Of a stretch of 64,000 bases of DNA, positions 9,283 through 18,908 are shown piece after piece. The notes beneath the pieces were generated by a model. That model saw only the letters and a program-made list of their open reading frames with translations, did not search any database and was not told where the DNA came from. A program made the translations under genes and the position numbers. Within the stretch, counting starts at the first letter, position 1, and each line of letters opens with the position of its first letter. Origin of the DNA: CAVQBP01 sp963740945 (GTDB lineage Bacteria; Bacteroidota; Ignavibacteria; Ignavibacteriales; Ignavibacteriaceae); NCBI GenBank assembly GCA_963740945.1, contig CAVUGE010000010.1, forward strand, positions 5,091 through 69,090. The letters are read 5' to 3'.

Positions 9283-10692
9283 TTAGTAAAGTATTACATT
9301 GACTCCCCTATCACTCAGTATCTTTATTTGTTCGTTCTTAGCAGTATCGGTTATAGGATTACGGCCTATATACAGAGAAGAAGATTCTCTCATACCGGGA
9401 CATTCTATAATCGGCGTTAAGTCCTTAACCATGTTGGAATTTAAGTGAAGGTCATTCAAATTCTTTAAGCATTTTACCGGATCAATATCCTCTATTTTGT
9501 TTCCCGCTGCATCCAGAGAATTCAATTCTGTAAAATTAGCGACACAGGATATATCTGTAAGATAATTATCAGATATTCGAAGAGATTTTAACCACGTCAT
9601 TGAAGATAAAGTATCTATATTTGTTAAACCATTCCCGCCTATATCCAGTGTAATCAAATTTGTTAGATTTAATATAGGACCGACATTCTTTAGATCGGTG
9701 TTGTATAAACCGAGATACTCTATACTTTTAAGATTATATAGTGGAGAGATATCTTTTATTTGATTAACACTTAACCAGAGATAATTTAATTTCGGCATAC
9801 CTGTTAAAAATGTTATATCGCTAATCTTATTATTACTCAATGTAATATATTCAACGTTATTTAAATTTGACATCCCGCTGATTGAAGTAATCTTGTTATC
9901 ATCCAAAAATAAAGTTCTTAAGTTTGGCAGATTGGATATAGTAGATATTTTAGTAATCAGATTTGATTGTAGATATATATATTGCATGTTTTCAAGATTT
10001 TCAATACTTCCTATAGTTGTAATCTGGTTATTGTCGGCATATATTTCCATTAAATTTTTAAAACCGGTAAATGAAGGTAGACTCCTGATCTTGTTGTAGG
10101 AAATGTTGAGATGAAATAAATTTTTATTATTTATTAATAGAGAAATATCTTCAATGGAATTTTGGTATAAATTGATACTTTGCAGGTTGGTTGAACTTTC
10201 TAACGCAGATATATCTTTAATTTGATTATTACTTAAATCCAGTTCACTTAATCTATGAAAGTTTGAGAGTACCGAAATATCTGAAATCTTATTAGAACGG
10301 GCACTAAATGATACAAGCAGTGAATCAGGCGCTAAAAGAGAAATATCATTTATTGAACATGAAGATATATTAAGTGAAATCAATCCTTTGCAGTATTGTA
10401 TACCTTCCAGATTATCAACGTAAGAACTATTTATTGCAAGGTAAAAGAGATGCTTCAGATCATCCATTTTCAAGACTATGCTGTCAGATTTTCCTGACAT
10501 TAATTGTTTGAATACTGCATCTCTTAAGGTTTTATTTGGAAATACATTAAGCACACCATTAGGATCATTTCTAAGATAATCGGAATATATCGGGGGGAGA
10601 CCTAACAATGTTTCATCGCAGCCTAAATTAGTAAGGAGTGCAAAAAATAAAACAAAATAAATTGAAATTATTAAAAATAATTTGTGTTTCAT
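9283..10692 (-). CDS. leucine-rich-repeat lipoprotein, paralogue of the next gene
   Basis: A 469-residue lipoprotein with signal peptide and lipobox LLTNLGC (Cys about 25), the same cap (LNVFPNKTLRDAVFKQL) and again 16 LRR units of 22 residues. It ends in ILSDRGVNVILY, nearly identical to its neighbour. The two proteins align repeat for repeat (for instance SLPSFTGFKN versus NLPSFSGFND at unit 6), which shows whole-gene duplication rather than repeat shuffling. The start is well supported by AAGGGGAAATAATG. Lipidation makes it an envelope-anchored protein, unlike sortase-anchored internalins. Confidence 0.85.
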   Translation of the reverse strand: MKHKLFLIISIYFVLFFALLTNLGCDETLLGLPPIYSDYLRNDPNGVLNVFPNKTLRDAVFKQLMSGKSDSIVLKMDDLKHLFYLAINSSYVDNLEGIQYCKGLISLNISSCSINDISLLAPDSLLVSFSARSNKISDISVLSNFHRLSELDLSNNQIKDISALESSTNLQSINLYQNSIEDISLLINNKNLFHLNISYNKIRSLPSFTGFKNLMEIYADNNQITTIGSIENLENMQYIYLQSNLITKISTISNLPNLRTLFLDDNKITSISGMSNLNNVEYITLSNNKISDITFLTGMPKLNYLWLSVNQIKDISPLYNLKSIEYLGLYNTDLKNVGPILNLTNLITLDIGGNGLTNIDTLSSMTWLKSLRISDNYLTDISCVANFTELNSLDAAGNKIEDIDPVKCLKNLNDLHLNSNMVKDLTPIIECPGMRESSSLYIGRNPITDTAKNEQIKILSDRGVNVILY

Positions 10693-10721
10693 TATTTCCC
10701 CTTTTTTTATATAATATTTAA

Positions 10722-11264
10722 TTATTTATCATTAATCAAATATATTTTACTGTTATCGACATTATAAAGCATGGGCGCAACAATTATTTTGGGATACCTT
10801 AACCGTAGCCGTTTAGCTTCACTAATAACAAAATCAATTTCATTCCCGATTTCAAACATAGGAGCAAAATGCATAAAATGTTCTTCAGCCCATTCCCTAT
10901 CCCATCCCGCCTTTTCAACCAGTCCGTTAACAAACTGTTCTTTACGCGATATAAGATTAACCATTCCGCAATTATTATGCCCGATAAGGACAATAAACCG
11001 TACATTTCCAACGGCTATCGCATAAGATATTTTAAATTCACTATATCTCAGGTTTGCTCCGCCGGCTCTGATTATATAAGCAAAATTATCAGGAATCCGT
11101 AAATGTTTCCTATTATCCATACACATCCCGATTAAAAGCTGTGCTTGCGAATATTCATCAAGTGGCTTATTCAGATTATGATACTGAAGAAAAAGTCCGA
11201 TTGGCGTCTCCCTGTATTCAGGAAAAATATCATCTTCTGATACTATTTCTACTAATCTCTTCAT
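10722..11264 (-). CDS. beta-carbonic anhydrase-like protein
   Basis: A 180-residue cytoplasmic protein of the beta-carbonic anhydrase fold. The zinc site is visible: C and D/R in GMCMDNRKHLRIPDNFAYII (C-x-D-x-R), and H..C in VLIGHNNCGM. RAGGANLRYSE corresponds to the conserved 'RNAGG' loop with a shift. It is shorter than most enzymes (200-220 residues), mainly at the ends. If active it interconverts CO2 and bicarbonate; the altered RAGGA loop means it could be a relative with another role. It starts 86 bases from the lipoprotein downstream of it and 29 bases lie between it and the LRR gene; co-transcription with the LRR genes would be upstream-to-downstream in reverse order (this gene first). 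Confidence 0.75.
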   Translation of the reverse strand: MKRLVEIVSEDDIFPEYRETPIGLFLQYHNLNKPLDEYSQAQLLIGMCMDNRKHLRIPDNFAYIIRAGGANLRYSEFKISYAIAVGNVRFIVLIGHNNCGMVNLISRKEQFVNGLVEKAGWDREWAEEHFMHFAPMFEIGNEIDFVISEAKRLRLRYPKIIVAPMLYNVDNSKIYLINDK

Positions 11265-11350
11265 TGATACCGGGTTTTTACTTTTAAATAATGATTTAAA
11301 AGTTAAATTATAATTTCCTCACAATTTCTGCAAACTAAAAAAATATATCT

Positions 11351-12643
11351 TCATAGTGAAAAATTTGTACTAATAAGGAAATTATTCTGCTTCAAGTTTA
11401 ATCTTGTTCCGTCCGGCATTTCTGCGTTACCTAATCCTGATAGTCCGGTGTCAAATAAGAGTTCCGTTGAAAAATGATGATCCCATTTTATCTCAAACCC
11501 ATATATCAGACTGAAAAAACTTTTAGCATTCACAGTTCCGTTAGCATATTTTTTTGCCTCATCCATCGGACCGATAAAATACTCTTCTAGTTCTTCTTTA
11601 AAAGGAATATTTATTGAAGGTCCGATAATAATTTTTAAGAACTCCATATTTTGCGGGAACGGCTCAAATTGAATCAGTACCGGCATTTCAAAAGTATTAA
11701 GGTAAATGTTTGAAGTTGCCTGATAATAATTAATATCATAGTTCGGGATTGAATTAAAATAATTATAAATCCCTCCTTTAATATTATAGATTATTCCAGG
11801 TTTAATTTTAATATTAGTGTTAACTTTCCATAAGTAATACAATCCAAATGTATAATGCTCTTTATATGTAGTTGTATAATATCTATTATCCGAAAAGCTG
11901 CCGCTTAAAACAGAAGATGTAATTCCTGCCATAAAACTGAACCGCTTAAAAAAGCTTAAAGTTTTCGAATCATTATTATTCAGAATATAAGTTTCGGAAT
12001 TTCCAAAAATAATGCCTGATATCATTCCTGTAAGTCCGAAAAAAACCGAACCTGCAATTAAACCCAGTTCGGGAGACCTGTTCCTAATACTTGCATCACT
12101 TCCTATTTTATAGCCGAATACTCCACCTGCAAACATCCCTGCGAGTCCAAACTGCTTCATCCCCTTTAAATGATTACTATAAGAAAAAGAATTTATATCC
12201 TGAGCGGGTTTAGAAAATATATTTTCATGTTCCCAAAAATAACTGATTGAATCTTTTAAGAAGAAAGCACTGTTTACATAAATTATGGAATCATTTTTTA
12301 GCTGAATACTCCCATCAAAATTAACTGGATGCAAAGAATTATAATATGTATAATTAATATTTTTAATTAATATGAGAGGAATTGATGAGCGGTATTTGTC
12401 AGTAATTTCAGCACACCAGTAAACCGAATCGTTTCTGACTTTTATATCTTTTACATCAACATTTTTCCCATTCATTAAGATTATTTCTGCACTTCTATCT
12501 TTAAAAGTAGAATTTATTTTGGAATAGTAATCAGTACCGGAATTAAAATCTTTGACAACATATTGGTTACTGCAACCGGTGTAGATTATGAAGATAATGA
12601 GATAAAGTGGGAATAGATGTATTGTAAAAAATTTTTGTTTCAT
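11351..12643 (-). CDS. outer-membrane beta-barrel lipoprotein, unknown function
   Basis: A 430-residue lipoprotein with lipobox IIYTGC (Cys about 24). Residues about 45-150 form small beta-strand units (SAEIILMNGKNVDVKDIKVR, then IYVNSAFFL). A glycine-zipper pair of helices follows around 165-215 (AGMFAGGVFGYKIG and AGSVFFGLTGMISGIIFG), and the last 200 residues alternate like barrel strands ending in aromatic residues (final NFLISTNFSL). Such a mixture suggests an outer-membrane anchored protein. No specific family is recognised. GGGGAG three bases before the ATG supports the start. Confidence 0.6.
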   Translation of the reverse strand: MKQKFFTIHLFPLYLIIFIIYTGCSNQYVVKDFNSGTDYYSKINSTFKDRSAEIILMNGKNVDVKDIKVRNDSVYWCAEITDKYRSSIPLILIKNINYTYYNSLHPVNFDGSIQLKNDSIIYVNSAFFLKDSISYFWEHENIFSKPAQDINSFSYSNHLKGMKQFGLAGMFAGGVFGYKIGSDASIRNRSPELGLIAGSVFFGLTGMISGIIFGNSETYILNNNDSKTLSFFKRFSFMAGITSSVLSGSFSDNRYYTTTYKEHYTFGLYYLWKVNTNIKIKPGIIYNIKGGIYNYFNSIPNYDINYYQATSNIYLNTFEMPVLIQFEPFPQNMEFLKIIIGPSINIPFKEELEEYFIGPMDEAKKYANGTVNAKSFFSLIYGFEIKWDHHFSTELLFDTGLSGLGNAEMPDGTRLNLKQNNFLISTNFSL

Positions 12644-12977
12644 GATCTCCCCGCTAAAGTTTTACTTATCAGATACCCGTTTTTTTTTGAAAACTATCTA
12701 AATCTATATTAAATAAAGTTTAAGTTCAAGAGCAAGTTCAAGAAATATTAAGTTTCAAGTGTAAGTTCTTAAGAGAATAGTTCTTACTCATATTTCTACG
12801 GCATCTCTTTGCTATACGTCAATATTATTACATGGACAAATTTTTCGCTTTTTTCCCCTGAATAAAAATTGCAATTTCTCCATAAAGATTTGGTTATAGA
12901 TATAACCAGATTCAGGCTACTAACTCTTCTATTATTTTGGTATCAATTATTATAACTATGGAATGAGGGACTAAATT
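12644..12977. other. intergenic region between divergent genes
   Basis: These 334 bases separate two divergently read genes and must hold both promoters. No open frame or RNA gene is seen. The only clear structure is an 18-base dyad at 12891-12908, listed separately. The middle part has poorly ordered AAGTTCAAG/AAGTTTCAAG words but no regular repeat. Confidence 0.5.
12891..12908. promoter_or_regulatory. candidate operator palindrome
   Basis: TGGTTATAGATATAACCA is a perfect 8-base dyad around a GA centre, 70 bases upstream of the start of the broken DUF5686-type gene. The length and spacing suit a dimeric repressor site, but only one copy is seen here and no regulator gene is adjacent. Confidence 0.3.
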
Positions 12978-15447
12978 ATAAAAAAACTAACTTTAACCGG
13001 CATCGTTTTGCTTTATTGTAATATACTTGCCAACGAGATTAGTTTTACCGGTCAAATATTTGATAAATCAACCGGGAGAGGCATTAGCTACGCAATTATT
13101 CAACTCCAAAACACTTCAAAAGGTACAACTGCAAATTCAGAAGGCTATTTCGAAATCACACTCCCCTACGGCAAAAATATTTTAATTGCCTCAAGTATCG
13201 GTTATAATTCGGATACACTTTGTATAGACTCTGTTAAACATAATTTGAGCTCAAATATTTATTTGAATAGATCATCAAATAGACATGATATTTCAGAACA
13301 AACGAAGAATTCTTCTGCTTATGAAATAGTCAATCAGGCCATCTTAGAGAAAGTGAAAATGTCTGCCGGACTTAAAAATTATAACTTCAATGCGTACACA
13401 AGATGCGATATCCTAGAAAACAACGATGTAGGATTGGGAACAGGTTCAATAAATATTGATCCAGGTATTGTCAAAAAATCATTTAACCTTATATCTAATA
13501 TATGGTTAACAAAACCGATGAAAATTAACGGGATTGACGAATTTATTAGTAAAGGCTATTATAAAAAATCTTCTTCCTACAGAGAAGTTGTTGAAGAGCA
13601 AAATTCATATTCCAGTCTTCCGCCTTCATTAAAGGCTTTATTAGGAACAAGAAGAATTCAAAACTTATGCAATGATGAACTATTATTTTTTAATAGGCCG
13701 TTTCCTGGTCCGGTATCTTCATATGCGCTTAGTTACTATAGATATTCATTCGAAGATACATTAATGATGGATCGTGAAAGAATATTTAAATTACATTTTG
13801 AACCGGTTGATAATAATGATCCTGGACTCACCGGTGATTTATATATAACCGTTAATTCCAGACGCATATCTAAAAATTGTGGCAAGTCTTAACCAGGCTG
13901 CAAATAGCGGAAACACATTTGATAATGTATCTTTAATTCAGCAATATATTTTATTTAAGAATCTTTACTATCTGCCTGTTGATTATCGGATATTTGCTAA
14001 TTCCAATTATATTGGAATTGTTAAGACCCGTTATGAGTACAGTTCTTTGATCGAAAGATATATTATAAATGAAGATATACCGGATAATAATTTCAGTGAT
14101 GAAACACTTTCAATATTATCTAAAAATGAAAATAACGATTCTGTCTCTTGGGCAGATCAGCGGGCAATCCCTTTTACTCCCGAAGAAGCTGTTGCATATG
14201 AAAAAATTGATAGCATAAGATCACTTCCTAAAACCTTTTTTTATAAGGCATCTAAAGTTATATCTCCCCGATACAGGTTAAATGATCACTTCTCAGTTAG
14301 CGGTCCTTTAGGATTATACCAGTTTAATCATGTAGAAGGGCACACTTTAAGCTTTACAGCCTCTGGAAATAATCTTTTCGGTGATGGAGTAGATGCAAAA
14401 ATAAATTTATCAAATGGTTTCTCGGATAAAAGATTTAAGGAAAGCCTTTCAACTATTTTTAATATTTACGGTGAAAGAGGAATAAAATTTTCCATTAACG
14501 CATATAATAAGCTTAATGTTTTATTCTCTTCCTCTGATAGATATAACTCATTTACTACGACTATATTTTCACTCCTTTCTAGTCATGATTTCAGAGACTA
14601 TTATTATACGAAAGGATTTGATATCCGTTCTGATGTGGAATTATCTCACTTTGTCAATGTTTATGCAGCCTACTCTAATCATGTAGATCATTCAGCCGAA
14701 ACAAATACAACCTTTTCTCTTCTGGGGAATAGTCACCGGAATTTTAACAACAATAATTTCTCATATATTGATTCGGTAAATGCACCGATATATGATGCAC
14801 GTTTGAATACAATTGGTTTGGGTATTAATTTCGATTTTCGTGATGATGTGTTAGAGAATAACCTTATTAGGAAGGTTTCGGATGGTCATACATTTGTTAA
14901 TTTTGGAGCAGGATTATTAATCAGCAGTCCGAAATATCTTGGAAGTGATATAGGTTTTATATCCTACAATGCAAATGTACTCGGAGAAATAAATACTTTT
15001 GGTACTTCAAGTCTCGGTTTTGCAATTAATGGAGTATATTCTAACGGTCCCGTTCCAATCCAAATGCAATATGCACTTCCCGGCAATATAAACGCTACCG
15101 GTAGAAACTTTACTTTTAGAACATTAGGTGTCGGCAAAATGTTCGGAGACCAGGTATTAACCTTGGCACTTGAATACAATTTCAGAAAAGAAATTTATAG
15201 ATTTGTTCCAATCTCATTTCTCAGGAATGTGAGTATGGTTTCATTCTTCAACTCTGCATGGAAAAATATGTCCTATAAATCAGCTGCAATCATGCCGGTT
15301 GAGTTTTCGTTGTTAACTAAACCATTATTAGAGACCGGCTTTAGTATCGGGTATTCTTCACTGCCAATAAGCATTGAATTTGCCTGGAGATTGACCCATA
15401 TAGATAGAGGTAGTTTCAGGATAGGTGTGAATACGCAGATTCTTTAG
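12978..15447 (+). pseudogene. DUF5686-type carboxypeptidase-regulatory outer-membrane protein, frameshifted
   Basis: Two consecutive frames (to 13892, then from about 13879) together give one protein of about 820 residues. It has a signal peptide KKLTLTGIVLLYCNILA, a carboxypeptidase-regulatory-like domain (GQIFDKSTGRGISYAIIQLQ), then a long beta-rich body with PVDYRIFANSNYIGIVKTRY, as in DUF5686 proteins of Bacteroidota, and barrel-like strands at the end. The frame changes at CTAAAAATTG near 13870; removing one A would join YITVNSRRI to VASLNQAANSG. The codon before KKL is ATA (12978) where ATG is expected, with GAGGGA seven bases upstream; the only in-frame alternative is TTG at 13008, inside the signal peptide. 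Both defects suggest a dead gene, though an indel error or an unusual start cannot be excluded. Confidence 0.7.
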
Positions 15448-15561
15448 CTTTTTTTCAAGTCAAAAGGTGAGAAATAAATCGAAATTCCAGACGCGGGATT
15501 ATCTATTTTTTCATTGTAAGGTAATATTTTTATTCTCTTTTTCCAGCCTATTCTCTTTCTT

Positions 15562-18500
15562 CTAGTCTACAAATTCTTTCATAATTAACTTAATTCCCTG
15601 CATAGGTATAACAACCCAATCAGGTCTGTTATTCAATTCGTAACTTATTTCATATATAGATTTATCAATTAAAAAAACATTTAACAAAATACTTAATCCC
15701 TCTTTATCATCTGGTATAAAATCCGAACCCTTAACTGCCTCAAGGTATGAGTTTAAAAATGCACCTGTTATATAATAATACCATGGTTCAATCCATGGAC
15801 GGATTATTTTAGTATCTTCAGGGCGTATTTTTGTCCTCTGAAAGAATACACTGTAAACTGCATAATGAAAGGAACGAACCATCCCTGCAACATCACGGAA
15901 TGCCGGAAACTTTAACCGCCTTTCTCCTGGTGATCTAACTGGCTCCCCTTCAAAATCAATTATCATAAAATCATCCCCCGTACTTAACACCTGTCCTAGA
16001 TGGTAATCTCCATGTATTCGAATCTTTTGCGCAGATATTTTTTTCTTCAAAATACTTTTACAGAATTTTAATATCTCATCTTCAAGGGCAAGGATTTTTT
16101 CAGCTTCCTTCTTCATTTTAGGAGGTAATGATTTTATGTTGTTCTGTAAAAATGCTAGTCCTCTCTTTACATTACTTTGGAATGTCTGGTATAATGATTT
16201 TTGATAAAGCATCGAAAAAGATTCAGGTTCAAATTCAGGAATCTTAGAAGAAGATAATGCCATATGCATCTCCCCTGTTCGTTTACCGAGCAGCATGGCT
16301 TTTTCAAAATATATCGCTCCGATTAAGCTCTGCAGAATTTCAGGTAAATTTTCAAATTTAACATTAAAAATGTCTTCTTGTCTCATATTGAAGTTTTGTA
16401 CCTCCGCCTGCTGTGATACAACCCGTTCAAAATAACGCCCTACAGCGTCAAGAGTTAATGTCCATGCATCACCTTGATTTGGAGTAAACTTCTGTAAGAG
16501 TGTGAGTACGTGAGGTTCTGAACCTGGCTTTTGATATTCTAGACTCCCTGCAAATGGAGGTACATTTTCAAAACTCTTCGTTTCACTTAAAAAACGTATC
16601 ATTTCCGGGTCTGGATTAACTCCTTCTTCTACATGACGGTAAAATTTCAAGAAGAAAGTTTGACCGTAAAGAACAGAGGAATTACTTTGCTCAGCTTTTA
16701 AAACACGCGAGGAAATAGGTAATTCAGTTCCGTTTAATAGCTTATTGAAATTTTTACTTTTGTTTGATATGAGAGTGCCATGGTTACCCTTTATCTTTTT
16801 CTTTTTTAATACCATTTGCAAGAATTGATTTCTGACATCCTCTCCATATATTGCATCATACAAAAATCCGTTTTCCTCACCGATATTTACACGTGCGATT
16901 ATACTCTGAGGTGCATCTTTAATAGTTTTTCCCCCTCTGGCTTCTGGTGTATAGGCGATTGTCAGAATATAATTTTCAGGAGAACCGGTAACATAGTTTG
17001 CTTCAATTATTAAAAGTGAAGCAAAATCACCATTAACTGGAATTAAAATATTCTCTCTAATTAGAATATTTTTTAACTGCCTGGCCTTCCCTCCATACCA
17101 CCGGCAGGTTTTTATATACTTTGGTAATATTTTTTTTTCTAAATAGATTTTTGTATCCCCTTCAAGGATCTCCCTCCATTGTTTTTTTACATTTATTTCG
17201 GGTAGAGCGCTATCATCAATTTCTTCTGTATAGTCTTTCTCTTTTTCAAGCTGGAACCAATAATGTCCATATGCTCCCAAAGTTATTATATACGGGGTCT
17301 CCTCGATTACCGGGAAAATATTCTGGCTGAATATCTCCTGCGGTACATATCTTTTAAAGTCTGACAAATTTAATTTAACTACCTGCGCAAAACGAGATAA
17401 ATTTATAACAATAAGAATTAACTCTTCATCATATTGGCGCACAAAAGTCAATACTTTAGGATTATCTGATTGTAAAAATCGGAGTGAACCTCTGCTTAAA
17501 GATATAAACTGTTTTCTCATGGCTATTAATCTCTTCATCCACCAGAGCATTGATGATAAATTCTGCTCCTGTATTTCAATATTAATGGATTGATAAAGAT
17601 ATTCCGAATCTATAATAACCGGAAGGTATAGCTTTTGAGGATTAGCATTTGAAAAGCCTGCGTTTCTGTCGGCACTCCATTGCATCGGGGTTCGCACCCC
17701 ATTTCTATCTCCCAGATAGTAGTTATCCCCCATCCCGATCTCATCTCCATAATATATTACAGGTGTTCCCGGCAAAGAAAATAAAAGAATATTTACAAGT
17801 TCAATTTTTCTTCTGTTATTATCGAGTAATGGTGCTAAACGGCGTCTAATACCAAGGTTTATTCTTGCCCTCGGATCTTGAGCAAAGATCCTGTACATGT
17901 AATCCCGTTCTTCATCCGTAACCATCTCAAGAGTCAGTTCATCATGATTTCTTAAAAACATAACCCACTGGCAATTAGGAGGGATTTCAGGAGTCTGTTC
18001 AAGAATATTAATAACCGGGAAACGATCTTCCATTCTTTGAGCCATAAACAATCGCGGCATCACCGGGAAATGAAATGCCATATGACATTCATCCCCTTCC
18101 CCAAAGTATTCAACTGCATCCTCCGGCCATTGATTTGCTTCTGCCAAAAGCATTTTATTCTTGAAATTTTTCTCTACATGTTTTCTGAGTTTCTTTAGAA
18201 ATTCATGTGTTTCTTTTAGGTTCTCACAATTAGTCCCTTCCCGTTCATAAAGATATGGTATAGCATCAAGCCGCATTCCATCTACTCCCATTTCAAACCA
18301 GTAATCCATTACTTTAAATATTTCCTCCTGAACTTTTGGATTATCATAATTCAAATCAGGCTGAAAGGAATAAAATCGGTGCCAGTAATAAGCTTCTGCT
18401 GCAGCATCCCATGTCCAGTTTGAAGTTTCAAAATCTTTAAATATTATTCTCGATTCATTGTACTTGTTAGTATTATCACTCCATACATAAAAATCCCTCC

Positions 18501-18894
18501 ATGTGCTCCCGGCTTTTGCTTTCCTGGCTTTCTGAAACCATTTATGCTGATCAGACGTATGGTTTATTACCAGTTCGGTAATAATTCTTATTCCCCTATT
18601 ATGAGCCTCTTTTAAAAGCTTTTTGAAATCTCTAAGTGTGCCGTAATCAGGATGTATATCAAAATAATCTGAAATGTCATAACCGTCATCTCGTAAAGGA
18701 GAAGGATAAAAAGGCAAAAGCCATAAAGCGGTAATACCAAGATTTTCAAGATAATCTAATTTCTGGATTAAACCGTTTATATCACCAATTCCATCGTTAT
18801 TACTATCATAAAAAGATTTAATATGAATTTCATATATTACAGCATCTTTATACCATAGTGGATCATTTGAAAGTTTTGAAATTTCAGGGCTCAT
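15562..18894 (-). CDS. treS: trehalose synthase / maltokinase fusion
   Basis: A 1110-residue fusion. Residues 1 to about 560 are a GH13 trehalose synthase (trehalose to maltose): EIHIKSFYDSNNDGIGDING, nucleophile Asp in GVDGMRLDAIPY, acid Glu in LLAEANQWPED, and Asp in FLRNHDELTLEM. Residues from about 580 onward are a Pep2-type maltokinase (maltose plus ATP to maltose-1-phosphate): KTCRWYGGKAR at its start, Brenner-type loop IRIHGDYHLGQVL near 960, and MIIDFEGEP. Fused TreS-Pep2 proteins are known from many bacteria. GGAGAATTTATG supports the start. It lies 14 bases after glgE, so product maltose-1-phosphate is made beside the enzyme that uses it. Confidence 0.95.
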   Translation of the reverse strand: MSPEISKLSNDPLWYKDAVIYEIHIKSFYDSNNDGIGDINGLIQKLDYLENLGITALWLLPFYPSPLRDDGYDISDYFDIHPDYGTLRDFKKLLKEAHNRGIRIITELVINHTSDQHKWFQKARKAKAGSTWRDFYVWSDNTNKYNESRIIFKDFETSNWTWDAAAEAYYWHRFYSFQPDLNYDNPKVQEEIFKVMDYWFEMGVDGMRLDAIPYLYEREGTNCENLKETHEFLKKLRKHVEKNFKNKMLLAEANQWPEDAVEYFGEGDECHMAFHFPVMPRLFMAQRMEDRFPVINILEQTPEIPPNCQWVMFLRNHDELTLEMVTDEERDYMYRIFAQDPRARINLGIRRRLAPLLDNNRRKIELVNILLFSLPGTPVIYYGDEIGMGDNYYLGDRNGVRTPMQWSADRNAGFSNANPQKLYLPVIIDSEYLYQSINIEIQEQNLSSMLWWMKRLIAMRKQFISLSRGSLRFLQSDNPKVLTFVRQYDEELILIVINLSRFAQVVKLNLSDFKRYVPQEIFSQNIFPVIEETPYIITLGAYGHYWFQLEKEKDYTEEIDDSALPEINVKKQWREILEGDTKIYLEKKILPKYIKTCRWYGGKARQLKNILIRENILIPVNGDFASLLIIEANYVTGSPENYILTIAYTPEARGGKTIKDAPQSIIARVNIGEENGFLYDAIYGEDVRNQFLQMVLKKKKIKGNHGTLISNKSKNFNKLLNGTELPISSRVLKAEQSNSSVLYGQTFFLKFYRHVEEGVNPDPEMIRFLSETKSFENVPPFAGSLEYQKPGSEPHVLTLLQKFTPNQGDAWTLTLDAVGRYFERVVSQQAEVQNFNMRQEDIFNVKFENLPEILQSLIGAIYFEKAMLLGKRTGEMHMALSSSKIPEFEPESFSMLYQKSLYQTFQSNVKRGLAFLQNNIKSLPPKMKKEAEKILALEDEILKFCKSILKKKISAQKIRIHGDYHLGQVLSTGDDFMIIDFEGEPVRSPGERRLKFPAFRDVAGMVRSFHYAVYSVFFQRTKIRPEDTKIIRPWIEPWYYYITGAFLNSYLEAVKGSDFIPDDKEGLSILLNVFLIDKSIYEISYELNNRPDWVVIPMQGIKLIMKEFVD

Positions 18895-18908
18895 AAATTC
18901 TCCATTTT

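Noticed and set aside
7825..10692. LRR proteins considered as secreted host-cell effectors of the internalin kind
   Set aside because: Both have lipobox cysteines and no sortase or T9SS tail, so an envelope-anchored lipoprotein is the simpler reading.
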